Origin: an uncultured Clostridia bacterium
GTDB taxonomy: Bacteria > Bacillota > Clostridia > Christensenellales > UBA1242
DNA length: 64,000 bases
NCBI GenBank assembly: GCA_934754375.1
Contig: CAKVHT010000002.1
Coordinates: forward strand, 1-64,000
Direction of reading: 5' to 3'
Part shown: piece after piece, positions 30,901-37,943 of the stretch
How the letters are laid out: every line of letters begins with the position of its first letter
Numbering within the stretch: position 1 is the stretch's first letter
Notes under the pieces: model-generated
The model's database searches: none
What the model saw: the letters and a program-made list of their open reading frames with translations, nothing else
Told to the model about the DNA's origin: nothing
Translations under genes and position numbers: made by a program

Positions 30901-33900
30901 TTATTGATATCATTATAGTAATTTACTATTGCAGTTTCTGTTATGCCATGTTTAATGATATTGTTAAGTTCATCTTTTTTGTCTGTATCTTCGTTCTTTG
31001 TGTAATCGCCAACATAAAGAGAATTGATATCCTTGATTGTTTGTTGATTTAATATTGTTGTGATATCAGTTGGGATTAATGTAAAGTTGTCAACAAGATA
31101 AGGCAAATAGAAAACATATCCATTTACGGCAAGAGTGTTAAATGACTGTTCAACCTTCCACATCTCGCCAGAAACACCTGTTTCAAGTTGGTTTTGTTCG
31201 GTTGTTGAAAGCCTGTCAAAGTCAACAGGATTATCGTTCACAAACAATGTGCTGTCGTCATAAACAGCAGTATAAACACTGCCAGTTGTTGCAATACGAT
31301 TGCCAGAAAATCTTCCAATAAAATAACAATTTTCAGCCGTTGAGTTTGAAATCAAATAACTTGTCACACTGCTATCAGCAGCTATATTTGCATTTATGTA
31401 AGATGTTTCAAGTTGCACTGAACTTGCACTTTCACTCACGCACACCAAACCATAAACTTGTTTTGCTGTCAAACTGCTAAATGTTTTGTCTTTTACATAA
31501 TTTTCAACACTGCTTAAACTGATTGTTGCAGAATTTGCATTTGCAACCAAACCTGCAACCACACCCAAGTTGTTTGAAATAATGCCGTATGCTTTGTTTT
31601 CGTCCAATTTTATGCCAGCATCAATGCCGTCTTCAAGTTTAAAAGACATAAATTTGACACTGGTTAAAGTTGTTGCTGTTGCTTCGCCAACTGCACCAGC
31701 CAATTTTAAGTTTTGACTGCTTGCTGTCAAATTAACACCTAACATAACAATATCTACAATTGTTGTGCTTGCTGATTTACCAACCAAACCTGACAAATAT
31801 CCTGTTGCTTTCAAGCCATTAACATTGATTTGCCCCATGGTTACAAAGCCTTTAATCACAGCATTTGAAGCGGATTCGCCAGCAATGCCACCTATCAAGA
31901 CATTATTTTCAACCCTATTAACCAATGTAACATCAAGATCTGCATTTGTAACAGCAATATCCATACCCACATTGTAAGCAAGTTTTTCTAAGTCTGATGC
32001 TTGACGATAACTGCCAACAATTGAGCCTGTCAATCTGCCTGCAACAGCACCAAGATACAAATATTTGTTTGTTGCGTTAAAGGCTGTGTAAACTGCACCT
32101 TTTGTTGTAACTTTTGAATTTGCAAGGTTAAAATTGTTTGCCATTTCGCCAGCCACACCGCCAAGATACACATCTGTGGAAATACTATTGCGACTGAATG
32201 TTAAACCAGAAAAGTCGATTTCAAATTGAACATTACTGATTTTTACATTTGATTCGATAACACCAGCCAAACCACCAATGTACAATGATTTACCACTGTC
32301 GGTTGAGGTTGGTTTTAAATAATCTTCAAACTGAATATTCAAGTTCAGGTCTGTGATAGACGCATTGCCAGTCAATTTTGTGAACAAGCCATAATAAACG
32401 TTATCCGTTGCAGTTGAAGACCTGCTGATTGTGACTGTTAAATTACGTTTTGTTTCAACCACACCACCGACATCATTAAATTGCACATATTTACCTGATA
32501 TTGAACCAGAAAAACTATCAAATGTTGTGTGATTTGTAACAACAATATCTTTTGTTAAAACATAGTGAGCATTTAAATTGTTTGCAATATTTCTAAAATC
32601 ATCAGCTGATGAAATTTTATATCTTGCTTTTGTTGAGCCGTCAGTGATTGTTATAAACACATCTCTAAAGTTGGTATATTTATTTGTTGATTCATCATAA
32701 GAATCAAGCGCAACCAAGCGCAATTTAAACATACCTCCACCCAATGATTTGTTTGCACCAATTGAAACCAAACCTGTGAGTTTGGTGATTGTTATATTCA
32801 ATCTATTTTCTGCTTTGCTCAATTCAACAGCGGTATATTGTTTATTGCCATCTAAAATTGGATTACCGTCTTCATCTTGCAAGATTTCATACAAAATATA
32901 ATCTAAATCATCGTATTTTGTTGCAACCAATTGATTGTAAACTACTGTTGCATTGAAATTTGATGTTGCCACACCACCATCTGCCACATTTAAGAATGAC
33001 ATATTGATGTTGATTGTATTGTTTTCGCTTGTAAGAGCTTCACCACTTAAAGCGATATCATCTGATTGCACATAACTGCCAAAGTTGATTGTAATGGCTT
33101 TGGAAACTGCCAACTCTGTGCCAAAACTTACTGCTGTAAGATTGATTGTTACAAATTGTTGAGATGTTTCAGGTTTCTTGATAAGTTTTACTGTCAAATT
33201 GCCTGTCAATGCAGAAAGATAAATTCTGTTACCATGTTCATCGACCGCGGTGCCATTATTGTCTAACAAGATTTCATCAGAACCCAAATATATCTTTATT
33301 GAACGATAATCACCTGTAACAGACAATTTTAATTTGTTGATATCTTCAACTATTTCTTCATTGCCATTTGCACCAAATTTAACCGATTGTGAAGGTGTTG
33401 CAATGAAACTTTTTGAATCAAATTTTATTGTAGAACTAGCAGCAGATTCATAATATCTATTGATATAAACAATTTCATTGCTACTGCCAGATGCAAAGTT
33501 CATATCAATGCTACTTATGCTATTATAAACAGCAATTTCAAACTCTTTGGTTACACTTGTTGTTGAAATTACACCATTTTCTTGAACATAATAAATGATT
33601 GTTGCTGTGAAATGAGTTGTTTTACTGCCCTGCACACCCCAAATTTGATATTTATTGACACTGCCAGTTTTGCCAAGTGCAAGATAATCAACTGCTGATG
33701 CGGAAAAATCTGTACTATCGTCTTTGCCTGACCTTACAAGTTCTACATTTGCAATTGAGAATTGGTTAAATAAGCCAGAAACCATTTGACCAAAATGCAA
33801 TTCGCTCTTTAAATTGTAGTTATTTACGATTGCATATCTATCCAACGATGTTTCGCTTTCTGAACTTATTTTGAAGATGTTTTGACCTTCTGTTCTCATC

Positions 33901-35960
33901 ACAAACTCATCAGTTGAAGCAACATATACACTTTGCACTGTAAAACTTGATTCAAACAACGCAGTGTTGCCAGTTTTGCCTGCAAAAATCGTTACCAATG
34001 CAGTATCTTTTGCCTGTGTTGCTTTAAGAGGAATACAATATGTCTCATAATATTCACCATTTGAACCCACTGCAGTTTTGAATGCAACTTGTGAGATGCC
34101 TGCACTTGTAATATCTTTTTTCAAGTTAATGCTGGTTGCACCATTTTTAAATGCAAATCTTGATGTTGTAGGCAATGTTAAGTCAATTGTATCGGTTGCC
34201 AAACTATTGCCAGTATAATAAATGCGCAAATAGAAATTTGTTTCATTTTCAGCATTTGTTAAAATAGTTTTATCAACAAAATTTTCAATACCTGTTGATG
34301 ATGTTAAAACTTCAAATCTGTTTGCGGTTACCACTTTTTTAACATCTAAAGTATAAGCATCTACATATCCAGCGGTAGAATCGTCAACCTTTTTGTAAGT
34401 GGTAAAACTGATTGATTCGCCGTCAGCTGATTCAATAGAATTTTGCTTGAATGTTACATTGATGTTGGAGCCATTCATCACAGCCATAGTGTAGGTTTTG
34501 CCAGCGATTGTTTGTGCTTGGCTCAACTGCATAATGCTTCTACCTGTAACATTAAGGTTTGAGGTTGCTGAAATAAGCACCAAATGGCTTTCGTTATCGT
34601 TAGGTGCAACATCAACCAATAGATTTAAGCCGTTTTGCGAAACACTGCTGTTTGCCGTAACAAAAATCTTGCCTTCCTTATATGTGTCGTTTGTTTCGCC
34701 ATTAAGTGTAATGTCTTTAATAATACTGCGTTTTGTGATATTTAAACTTGCAGAATAAAGTTGTTCATCTATAACATAATCCAAACCAAGAACTTTAAGT
34801 TCAAATCTAATTGTGTTCCTTGGATAGGTTAAATAAGATTTTTCGTCTGCAGTTATTTCATACATAAATGCTTTGTCTTTTTCTGTTTGTAAAGGTTGAA
34901 TGCGTATGCCATTGTAATCAGCATAACTATCCATATCAACCAATTTTTCGTCAACATAAACATTTAAACCGTATTTAGCGGTGTCTCCGTTTGCGGTTGT
35001 AACACCTTTTATGTATTTACTTTCAATTGTACCAATGCCAACATCAACAACCAATTTATATTCTTTATTTTCGCTGTCATCGTTTACATACAAGGTTTTT
35101 TGTTCAAGCTTTGTTGTTTTGCCAGTTTCACTTACAACTGGTGCATCAACATTTGAAAGTGATTCAATAACATACACATCAAACGTTGTGCTTTTTTCGT
35201 TTTCATTTTTGTAGAATTTTGAAGTGGCTTTAAGTTTAACAACAGGGTTTGTATTTGCATCAAAATTACTTTTAATTGTCAAACTGCCGTCTTTTGCAAG
35301 TTCAACATATTGAAGGGCTGATGCTGAATTGCGTGTTTCTTTCCATTGTCCATTGTCATAATATCCAAGCCCAACAATGCTAAAATCCACAGCTGTTTGG
35401 TTAGTTCCAACAGGTGAGAACAACAATGCACTTTGACTTTCATTAGCTGAAGAAAGGTTGTTCAAGTTTACAGTTTTGCCAACTACAAGTGCAGGTTTAA
35501 AATCTGTATTTGTTGTTATGGTTTGCAAACTTTCAAAGATGTTTAATTTTAAGCTTGTTTCTTTGCCAGATTTGGTTTCGTAAATGCGAATAGAAGATTG
35601 CATTGCACCTTGAACTTTGATTGTAAACACTTTGTCCTGCTTCACAATTTGAGATGATGAAGAATTGCTGTCGTAGATAATCAAATCATCAATATATTTT
35701 GCCTTAACATTTTTGATATTGATTTTAAACACAAGGTTGCTTTGCTTGTTTTGAATTACCAGCTTATCCTGACTGTCGCCAAAATTCAATGAAAGATTTT
35801 GACCAGCATCATACCATTGGCCAATCACTCCTTTGTCGTCAGCAAACGCATACTGAACTGAAAATTCCATGTCCTTGTATCTGTTGCCACATGCAGACAA
35901 AAATCCGCAGGACAAAACCACGATAAGAACCATAAGCATATTTAAAAATCTTTTCTTCAT
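15924..35960 (-). CDS. Giant GLUG-repeat lipoprotein (6678 residues)
   Basis: One uninterrupted frame of 20 kb. The start has AAGGTGAGGGG upstream and the N-terminus is a clear lipoprotein signal (MLMVLIVVLSCGFLSAC, lipid-modified Cys24). Residues about 25-1120 look like successive beta-rich domains. GLUG-type blocks begin near 1120, 2550, 3030, 3580, 4240 and 4590, each opening with a helix-strand entry motif (DFRNIANNLNAHYVLTKDI; EFNDVFTNYG) and continuing with units such as IGGLAGVIE and VGGLVGYAT; more than forty GG-x-x-G units can be read. Residues about 1600-2500 are another beta-rich stretch. Near 5855-5945 are two hydrophobic segments around a Gly/Ala/Lys amphipathic stretch. The last 730 residues are Tyr- and Asn-rich and unrecognised. 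Likely a surface-anchored adhesin or matrix protein; function is inference. Confidence 0.87.
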   Translation of the reverse strand: MKKRFLNMLMVLIVVLSCGFLSACGNRYKDMEFSVQYAFADDKGVIGQWYDAGQNLSLNFGDSQDKLVIQNKQSNLVFKINIKNVKAKYIDDLIIYDSNSSSSQIVKQDKVFTIKVQGAMQSSIRIYETKSGKETSLKLNIFESLQTITTNTDFKPALVVGKTVNLNNLSSANESQSALLFSPVGTNQTAVDFSIVGLGYYDNGQWKETRNSASALQYVELAKDGSLTIKSNFDANTNPVVKLKATSKFYKNENEKSTTFDVYVIESLSNVDAPVVSETGKTTKLEQKTLYVNDDSENKEYKLVVDVGIGTIESKYIKGVTTANGDTAKYGLNVYVDEKLVDMDSYADYNGIRIQPLQTEKDKAFMYEITADEKSYLTYPRNTIRFELKVLGLDYVIDEQLYSASLNITKRSIIKDITLNGETNDTYKEGKIFVTANSSVSQNGLNLLVDVAPNDNESHLVLISATSNLNVTGRSIMQLSQAQTIAGKTYTMAVMNGSNINVTFKQNSIESADGESISFTTYKKVDDSTAGYVDAYTLDVKKVVTANRFEVLTSSTGIENFVDKTILTNAENETNFYLRIYYTGNSLATDTIDLTLPTTSRFAFKNGATSINLKKDITSAGISQVAFKTAVGSNGEYYETYCIPLKATQAKDTALVTIFAGKTGNTALFESSFTVQSVYVASTDEFVMRTEGQNIFKISSESETSLDRYAIVNNYNLKSELHFGQMVSGLFNQFSIANVELVRSGKDDSTDFSASAVDYLALGKTGSVNKYQIWGVQGSKTTHFTATIIYYVQENGVISTTSVTKEFEIAVYNSISSIDMNFASGSSNEIVYINRYYESAASSTIKFDSKSFIATPSQSVKFGANGNEEIVEDINKLKLSVTGDYRSIKIYLGSDEILLDNNGTAVDEHGNRIYLSALTGNLTVKLIKKPETSQQFVTINLTAVSFGTELAVSKAITINFGSYVQSDDIALSGEALTSENNTININMSFLNVADGGVATSNFNATVVYNQLVATKYDDLDYILYEILQDEDGNPILDGNKQYTAVELSKAENRLNITITKLTGLVSIGANKSLGGGMFKLRLVALDSYDESTNKYTNFRDVFITITDGSTKARYKISSADDFRNIANNLNAHYVLTKDIVVTNHTTFDSFSGSISGKYVQFNDVGGVVETKRNLTVTISRSSTATDNVYYGLFTKLTGNASITDLNLNIQFEDYLKPTSTDSGKSLYIGGLAGVIESNVKISNVQFEIDFSGLTFSRNSISTDVYLGGVAGEMANNFNLANSKVTTKGAVYTAFNATNKYLYLGAVAGRLTGSIVGSYRQASDLEKLAYNVGMDIAVTNADLDVTLVNRVENNVLIGGIAGESASNAVIKGFVTMGQINVNGLKATGYLSGLVGKSASTTIVDIVMLGVNLTASSQNLKLAGAVGEATATTLTSVKFMSFKLEDGIDAGIKLDENKAYGIISNNLGVVAGLVANANSATISLSSVENYVKDKTFSSLTAKQVYGLVCVSESASSVQLETSYINANIAADSSVTSYLISNSTAENCYFIGRFSGNRIATTGSVYTAVYDDSTLFVNDNPVDFDRLSTTEQNQLETGVSGEMWKVEQSFNTLAVNGYVFYLPYLVDNFTLIPTDITTILNQQTIKDINSLYVGDYTKNEDTDKKDELNNIIKHGITETAIVNYYNDINNPLNNINLNTHIIDDLVNLTKVPNSLNTIGAIVYKIIKGADYASIVNNNEIYFKGTSNQDYILIKAYSLFNPDACDYFLIYTQNWYSDIVLEADNLQAVGTGNTTYQLSTYKGVQNLEIDLDTINTRQNDSTNYKSLFDVDNISEFVEILATIQDAESSVLTISKNPNLFNRFVLNSTDTEISGTKTETIIFTTKFNLTKFFGTEIYPQQDGVDQYLTLATKQINVNISETATALEFSTDHLEGESSESYVVTATLTTGYVDSENPEVDAFVKPVSTNNIVEFDEENHDSLIMNFSVIDGTDEYSRLLKQSGKTTIPELFDIEVFNNFNETNKTYTYNIAMQLKNSYNTRYLTSEISFAIKIYAKTNPSIDGGTTVQLTIRPSTLSSSVVINNYAASSAEAMGNYTYLITSSQVETANITPGGNGGVLTVRMQPSYAHIKQVSLKSSELYVPSLNEKVKIRFEQIVYHTGLGKYISISPSCAQTEDGMGVYLELASATTDGVSYTFDGTIYVHVVLDKKFSGLADEIRLTLDVTNADDTHIVKTKSLVTDYLPGVDLSYDEDYKITAKVNGEDTQGYLIQQNTTNNIVTLKIYGYQFNANPVVNITDLKGNSLGLDVDYQWLDKYSELKANSDGSYSMRLQLALRNSLSKPFKVVVGMSLISNTEIKTEDSSINFFPTDYILNKDNTSFDFGSTLNLAINQARDLTFDFATNDNNIDFSNEIYNVILSNIKNQILASAENQTLTEEQLKTKVFQKLMSMFTYKVDDSGITSSFDVENDYFEVFTTNYGSGSEAITNLRIKAKGKFKTSVQFKINYNYAYDETTGVCKLVFGSQDTTMLPHVLTINFDMNFYTATTRQDAFAISQADQMFDADGNCILGEGQNYVLTNDIVVEIAKPISTAIASLDGNNKKIIIKNFVVSNDASENAGYYGLFATVSENTLLYNLVVDYSQFNASQNGQLVLAYENLNNVVFGGLAAVNNGLIYNCDVINASSSSTKVVNILINNNAETSITFGGLVGVNNGTITNSRVGTSEFTKIIANDNSQTSYTEYFKPLNFVLGNRTLNQGQGFKSITGGFVGINSSNSAISSSYVANTSLYTYSTNSDSKLAGFVAENSGKISYSYVKGIETTITNENPFSTGAKIEAHADGNIAGFVYDNMSGANINNSFANIELVSKSAFMAGFVFRNNSGAKVSQCYSACTFANANSDTTLQITPEQPFVGADTTGSLSNGELENCYWYKDTNKQQFVVAETDGKPTATGLNATNFADTNNLVNFVFVLSNSKNDRDQGIWSFYDNRGNAVKLPELTIANNVAYSFRYESNNTDNADSTSKYTYATKFSLGSKNNPEIISSVQEFNDVFTNYGTSNNFAGYVRLIADIDFASDKAAIATRRQFTLGSKNNTNDTTYSSLDGNGMAINNIYLDVGEDKEEMVGLFAKINRAYIKNLNLHFSSGNFSTANSIYSGGLAGKITDSVIINISLDGVNTTIQGANMVGGLAGLIDGQSLIYGISSNLSVSTILSGTTELYSSTKNANSANNSYAQTVSYAGGIAGVIDVTTRSYSSGGEGYNLSYIYINDNAVDVNDNLKITADYAGGVAGYVGKSVKSVRVSFNVGSSNRIDGQYSAGGLYGASIGATMEASKVSALDTDEAQFKYDSTLAKYVLDMSKPLDKENIGNAGLIESYTYGGGLIGISVGSSIFSCYSKASFYAGKNIGGLIGVDVLSNNNFNYAVPFINFEGNMETVKTIGGLIGIAEDASSATFGQVYTNLGAKTGNSQNYTFSTILLENEAYKTFKQNLENQNITIDVKLNNFIGEDRVANHVISQVYVGEIAYSDLIVANSNIAGLTIKSMRNLYNLEVPEVQLSTYNSIFSIWDTKYWNLDTHSRYFPLLTDQRDENYEIIKDAQDFEKIKNNPTGSFKITDDVNMSNYKGGENFVFDFEFSGVLIGEKSDGSTPIVYNLNVKAPNNADAGLFRATSNATFRNIEFSWKKYGVGGEGNKVKIKNFAGFSGNDEKSKISAIMVTVGRINRTETDAVELFAHAGRDESVQYSSITGFAGLITTALGTNILNSSFSGQVSADIDLTNSTKTENFVGGLVGYGNTDIEDIENTMSIINSSVGTLQNTSFNFKVSGNKQLDVGLLAGALKMTAVSGNSIGSLTSSVVSKNIDLNIVLNNFTNSVSVSMYASGMIGVVEDCNVEDNVSFHTIKVSEQSGISNKNANLYLAGLVGKYLLSAEDTGRKIVNCDVSSNIISTVSSASSTTASAGIALVETVNNVYIEQCLFTGSISTVGNANVGGTIGYAYKSTGKTKINLDQIVSSVDISSKFGKLQSEETETAYIGGLVGRVDGSLILSNSINLGKITPSAEGNVNYYIGGLAGSTENVVLATGSYSFSLSSILANGLKGETITQVLPSANNTTTFRKMGALFGFINSTKVGQSSNYNMFVGEASTSNFYQTNADKNSLTSDLFYSTDMALQPEDTMLGTNLSAGTLINSMSYQTKVLESGVWSNTASNTSNVPYITSMRTSMRQFEIFENATDDYKSGLVANPKRVYTGSDQVMYYLVGDNFNIANTFTGIAVGNGNVIKTGNAFYINNLGDSSSSNGNSAISNIHIKYENFDVTRPLVNVNFGTIFNCSIIGSINSVANTSADGKGTGLIVNDNNGLISYCFNSADTTTQNQTGAIALNNNATIVSSYFTGSITVKNNSKYGYAFAENVSSDAYIYNCYSAGNIDKINFSSFVGVDLNNGGNNIIDKLATPSDAGIDQADLNKTNLTVSSTFDLMNATNLDGNWHTAISGKKLDLTDGSMFGYNYNYPIYDFNQYTSVIEGSLNKAFVTQYSRQTGRGLNNTDDWFEVPHLGVLNSIQGVIANDTGANRYYKITRKIDGGIYEQHNKVDTVNWYAVGVNDETLGFAASTNGFTGTIDAGYLDSANKVKSYSISNLSVNGLFTNIKNAVYNNIKFEGLFERMSGSGALGVEVNGTVLVTNVDVGDLTVSGTDVSILFGTMRAGSIQIGDFVDENTVKGVDTIGTTQYSSGMSKLIATHSGNYGFVLSKMIAGTISIYDEEIHITNEFDNGVASTEDHTTTGGLVGSVENGTIESKGKTTLFITSASYDVFGGLIGEVASESTNGVAVSNFHVKFENDTFMANQFGGFVGVVNNTITINQCTIEDQSIVIAFVNGDNRFFGLLAGKITGSGKLNFNGKLELRSQLIIQATTAAQVNETTQGFGSLVGNLSTTDKGGITVEKDALTYFQPTLIVTGSSFNIGGLIGYYKGGTIGIPKPRNITLQGSYNVGGAIGFADAPIECTSIDGWSFMSGLGDGTGADKNSFATIKSTTLVTNGGNWGGLIGKASANCEINGFINFNKITFDRGLYKDGSGLFKNIGGIVGYTDGRIVGAINKADIIVQDLFDNERDNNDNELTYNTFTTGKETEKEDITISTKPINVGGIAGMSGAGSFVIGCENQANIKGYQSVGGLVGYATGFVGFNSYSVKDLYIGENVKYYTFNEAINKYELITDYESLTEDSICYGTSLVGGYKIIGTINVGGAVGYLAENAQIRGVDVLADVRGNTNVGGLVGLTANGAVVTNNSVLNSDATNEKANVKGILFFNLINVERFDGTEILDSYYVLPTSIGGLIGSTEANTVRIEDSIVKAKIETVNEGETASINSYGFNEGRVKNQGSNVISTVSNFMFAKVTASAKNEINFLDLSLSDEASKKGNVQFNDIKSGVGGLIGTTSTKTALYGSEDNRSISTNHINVTINAPLGVNVGLHYGYYRVISGDKLNIELPVLDAETSVSGAYNIGGAIGCFKSDSQTSNFEFEYKPNFNVSVQPTGSGMYVGGVFGKVVENINALTTNENITIFTGNSYYIGGLVGRLEGNMNGVTTVGSETTYNVDATNVKFSGDAVTNVGGLVGMLKVTSTSGETITVKGKHNKAFTINTIENQNYDNGGATYKAVTDSTNNTVTIYAIARYVNKDKFEISPSQNTNNLDHNPLYSDKIKASDGKLYYTHPGWHISYTGFKSMQRFIPMEKNNGAEWDSIASIYDASKINAVKSVTEEGSGYTKDEKGQILYTIYEDYENVPTIYTKFGWGQIFHNENGNIVKPDTKFKQGYNESYITIKNFYYLDESITDQENPKYGSKKLYDEIYFEYKVKYQESKQAESGSIFEVNGFGSSDYKGILATKQDEAARIKLAIWQSLLVAADAAMVIGLLGSIVSGGTTGVAGAGLAATAKIGAKMGAKEFAKAFLKGALKNLLKTTVIKKLLITFAIGYGVNVIAKEQMMTYYNTGTIVQNLEGEVGYLSNMYYRDISLDKDNETKAVADKVKVIDGQPYHLYSSSRPLDYYSNYWMVINKTNGAVEFFSMDTSQDTIIQTLKDKWGADSNISSTDILRTCVYSEGYYWKHSFTATTTEIQANMIESSYYANNLGVEMPYVTFNNYAYVYGEYNPSTGTYSFATNRDDGNKVEYSNGIYSLNRVELTNNASSIAPVVTETLSYSKSTLSSEKKSKLILGYDYFEGAYYAVAGNNKMPSKRARFVYNENYDSTGKTINVDYVIRTFEKVEYIEDQTANYYKNGSGYYVLDLIYQTRYVQNPDGTYTQNNAGNYYYDGDNYIILPTEYQTRYRQSITEIPEACYEISYIADDQNGLDDVNSAYSDKRYIDMDIYPYSFKNPYSSMFTGNAKDNETYEYQTDANHPGVVKYQVSYYLWEGGYELTSDNKVMTVFNQEIYASNYRSKTTNGNKKWKIPDVKTETFYFSDGLVDYQIEFDNGTKMTLADIYDVNTSTGDINYKSTIKGMSIDEFKKLEYDGYNFCDYYRLKVDSIGYIKIDINVKGGNEYINGTYTKGFNDEGKINATKYVMYRIDSKYTLSAEEGCDVETIHEVILTVKDENHQINDNKYCNISGDIKFYTRYMFDSGLFGKISGITFGNSNAFIDMVDALISNPLIETQKFSFYSEKLFNTGETFYLLQQNGGYSTKFSEAVTVVMKSRNGEGGSITIQ

Positions 35961-36006
35961 AACCCCTCACCTTAATTTGCTCTAATTCTACATAATTATT
36001 AATTTT

Positions 36007-36036
36007 ATTATATAAAATTATATAGGGATAAGTCAA
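36007..36036 (-). promoter_or_regulatory. Sigma-A promoter of the giant lipoprotein gene
   Basis: Minus strand TTGACT (36031-36036), 18-base spacer, TATAAT (36007-36012); leader of about 40 bases. Confidence 0.8.
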
Positions 36037-36395
36037 ATAAATGAATTTAAATATAATAAATTAAAAAATGTTACAAAAATCTATTTTTAAGTATTTTATA
36101 ATTGGATTTAAAATTAAAAAATTATTAAAAAATCAATTATTTTGCGATTTTTTATTGATTTTTTATGGATTTTTATCATATTTAATTTATTTTTTGTAAA
36201 TTTATATTTTTTTATTTAACATCTCACCTTATTGTTTTTTAAGATATAAAAAGTTTTCAGTTTAACAACTTACAAAAACAAGCGGTTGAACAGCACTATA
36301 ATCGGCAAGCAGATACTGACAACAAAAAACAATTTTTTACAAATTTTGACATATTCCCACATCTTGGGCAATAGATTGAAGTTAAGGAGACAATC
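36037..36395. other. Divergent intergenic region upstream of spoIIID
   Basis: About 360 AT-rich bases. No convincing sigma-A promoter for spoIIID is seen. SpoIIID of Bacillus is made under sigma-E, whose boxes are too degenerate to call here. A short inverted repeat CCCA / TGGG lies at about 36356-36368. The spoIIID ribosome site (AAGGAG) is at 36383-36388. Confidence 0.4.
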
Positions 36396-36698
36396 ATGAA
36401 AACTGAAATCTATTCTCGTCCAGTTGATTTAGCGAACTATTTGCTTGAACAACATACTACTATACGTGCAACAGCAAAAGAATACGGGTTACCAAAAAGT
36501 ACAGTACACCACGATTTAAGCACAAAGTTAAAGTATATAAATTATTCACTTTACCTAAAAGTAAAAAAATTGCTTGACGAAAATTTTAGCGTCAAACACT
36601 TACATGGGGGCGAAAGCACAAAACAAAAATATTTAGCATTAAAAAATCAACCAAATAAAAATGATGAATTTGATTGTGAGAATGAATGCTTTTTATAA
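36396..36698 (+). CDS. spoIIID: Sporulation transcriptional regulator SpoIIID
   Basis: A 100-residue homologue of SpoIIID, the mother-cell DNA-binding protein that adjusts the sigma-E and sigma-K regulons during sporulation. The helix-turn-helix TTIRATAKEYGLPKSTVHHDLSTKL (about 26-50) and the following KKLLDENFSVKHLHGGESTKQKYL match the family, where the second segment is the basic DNA-contacting tail. The AAGGAG site is well placed. The C-terminus after about residue 85 is acidic and family-specific. It is a stand-alone gene with AT-rich flanks on both sides; the usual mreB or spoIIQ neighbours are absent. This is the best evidence that the organism forms spores. Confidence 0.93.
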   Translation: MKTEIYSRPVDLANYLLEQHTTIRATAKEYGLPKSTVHHDLSTKLKYINYSLYLKVKKLLDENFSVKHLHGGESTKQKYLALKNQPNKNDEFDCENECFL

Positions 36699-37028
36699 AA
36701 AACATATTTAACAACATACATCTAGCATAATTTAAAATAAGTTAAATAAACTCAAATAATTATATGTAAAATTAAAGTAAAAAAATTATATATAATTAAT
36801 TATTTGATTATTTTAAAATAAAATTTTAGTTCGCTAATATAAATTAATTTGCTTTCCAATTAATTGCAATAAAAAGTATTTTAAAATCTTAACAAAACCG
36901 TATGTTATAGTATTTTAAAATATTTTTTGTTTTTATATTGAAATTTTAAATAAATTTAAATAAATCATATAAACTTATATATTTTTTAACATTTATAATA
37001 ATTTTATTAAATTATTTTTAATTTTTTA
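36699..37028. other. AT-rich intergenic region
   Basis: About 330 bases between the spoIIID stop and the end of the SufB-like gene, nearly all A and T. There is a weak TTTTTATAAAAA palindrome just after the spoIIID stop. No gene, RNA or clear terminator was recognised. Confidence 0.45.
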
Positions 37029-37943
37029 TTATTTCAAAAAGCCTTCGATTATTTTTTCTTCCGCTTGTTTTTCCGTCAAACCAAGTGTCATAAGTTTTAC
37101 AATTTGCTCACTTGCAATTTTGCCAATTGCCGCTTCATGCGAAAGGCTTGCTCGATTATCAAATGCCGAAACCTGTGGCAAAGATGATATCCTTGAATTG
37201 TCCAAAACGATGCCATCACACTCAACATGCCCAAAACAAAGATTTTTGCCAATCATATTTGATTTAAACAACTGTTCACTTTCTCCCCTTGCAACACTTC
37301 TTGAAATGATATTGCATTTGCTATCTTTGCCTTTTAATTGAACTGTGAAATTTGTTTTAGCAATTTGGAAGCGGTCGGTTAAAATCTTTTCATTTATAAT
37401 TAAGGTAGCATTCTCGCCAACAATTGCTTTTGTGACTCTGTTGGCAGAATCCACTCCACCGATTTGTGTTGTGTTTAACGTAACAGTTGAATTTTTGCCA
37501 ATTTTCAATATTGTTGTTGGGTTTAGAATTTTATGCTGACCTTTACCAAGCCCCAAATGATTTTCAACGTAGTTTACTGTTGCATTCTTGCCAACATGAA
37601 AGGTGTGAATTCCGTCATGCCCCGCATTTCCAGTTGAATGCACACCACACCCAGCAACGATTGTAACAACCGCACCATCTTCAATATAGAAGTCATTATA
37701 CACCATATCAAAAAGATCATTTTGATTTACCACAACAGGGATATGGCAAGCCTCGCCTTGACAAGACGAATGAATATAAACATTTATGCCGGGGGTGTCT
37801 GTCTTGCGTTCAATCTCAATATTTGCACTTGATTTAAGCATTTCGCTTTTGCCATTAACCCTTATAGAAACCGCACCAGCAGGTATTTCATGCAAATTTG
37901 CCACTTGTGCCAAAATGTTTTTGGAAATATTATCTAGTTTCAT
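37029..37943 (-). CDS. Minimal SufB/SufD-like Fe-S cluster scaffold protein
   Basis: A 304-residue SufBD-family protein, shorter than SufB (about 460-490) and SufD (about 400-430). It consists largely of the right-handed beta-helix core (FHVGKNATVNYVENHLGLGKGQ; LKIGKNSTVTLNTTQIGGVDS) and the C-terminal helical region that contacts SufC (SHEAAIGKIASEQIVKLMTLGLTEKQAEEKIIEGFL). The last motif corresponds to the SufB/D signature around LSHEAxxG. The best start is the second of two adjacent ATGs, six bases after GAGGAGG; the gene overlaps the end of sufC by 14 bases. With SufC alone it forms the two-gene minimal SUF-like arrangement (SMS in recent usage) of anaerobes and archaea. No cysteine desulfurase or SufU is nearby. 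Confidence 0.88.
   Translation of the reverse strand: MKLDNISKNILAQVANLHEIPAGAVSIRVNGKSEMLKSSANIEIERKTDTPGINVYIHSSCQGEACHIPVVVNQNDLFDMVYNDFYIEDGAVVTIVAGCGVHSTGNAGHDGIHTFHVGKNATVNYVENHLGLGKGQHKILNPTTILKIGKNSTVTLNTTQIGGVDSANRVTKAIVGENATLIINEKILTDRFQIAKTNFTVQLKGKDSKCNIISRSVARGESEQLFKSNMIGKNLCFGHVECDGIVLDNSRISSLPQVSAFDNRASLSHEAAIGKIASEQIVKLMTLGLTEKQAEEKIIEGFLK

Noticed and set aside
15924..35960. Frameshifts or assembly artefacts in the repeat-rich giant gene
   Set aside because: The frame is continuous, has promoter, ribosome site, signal and terminator, and the units are diverged rather than identical, so collapse or duplication is not evident from the sequence.
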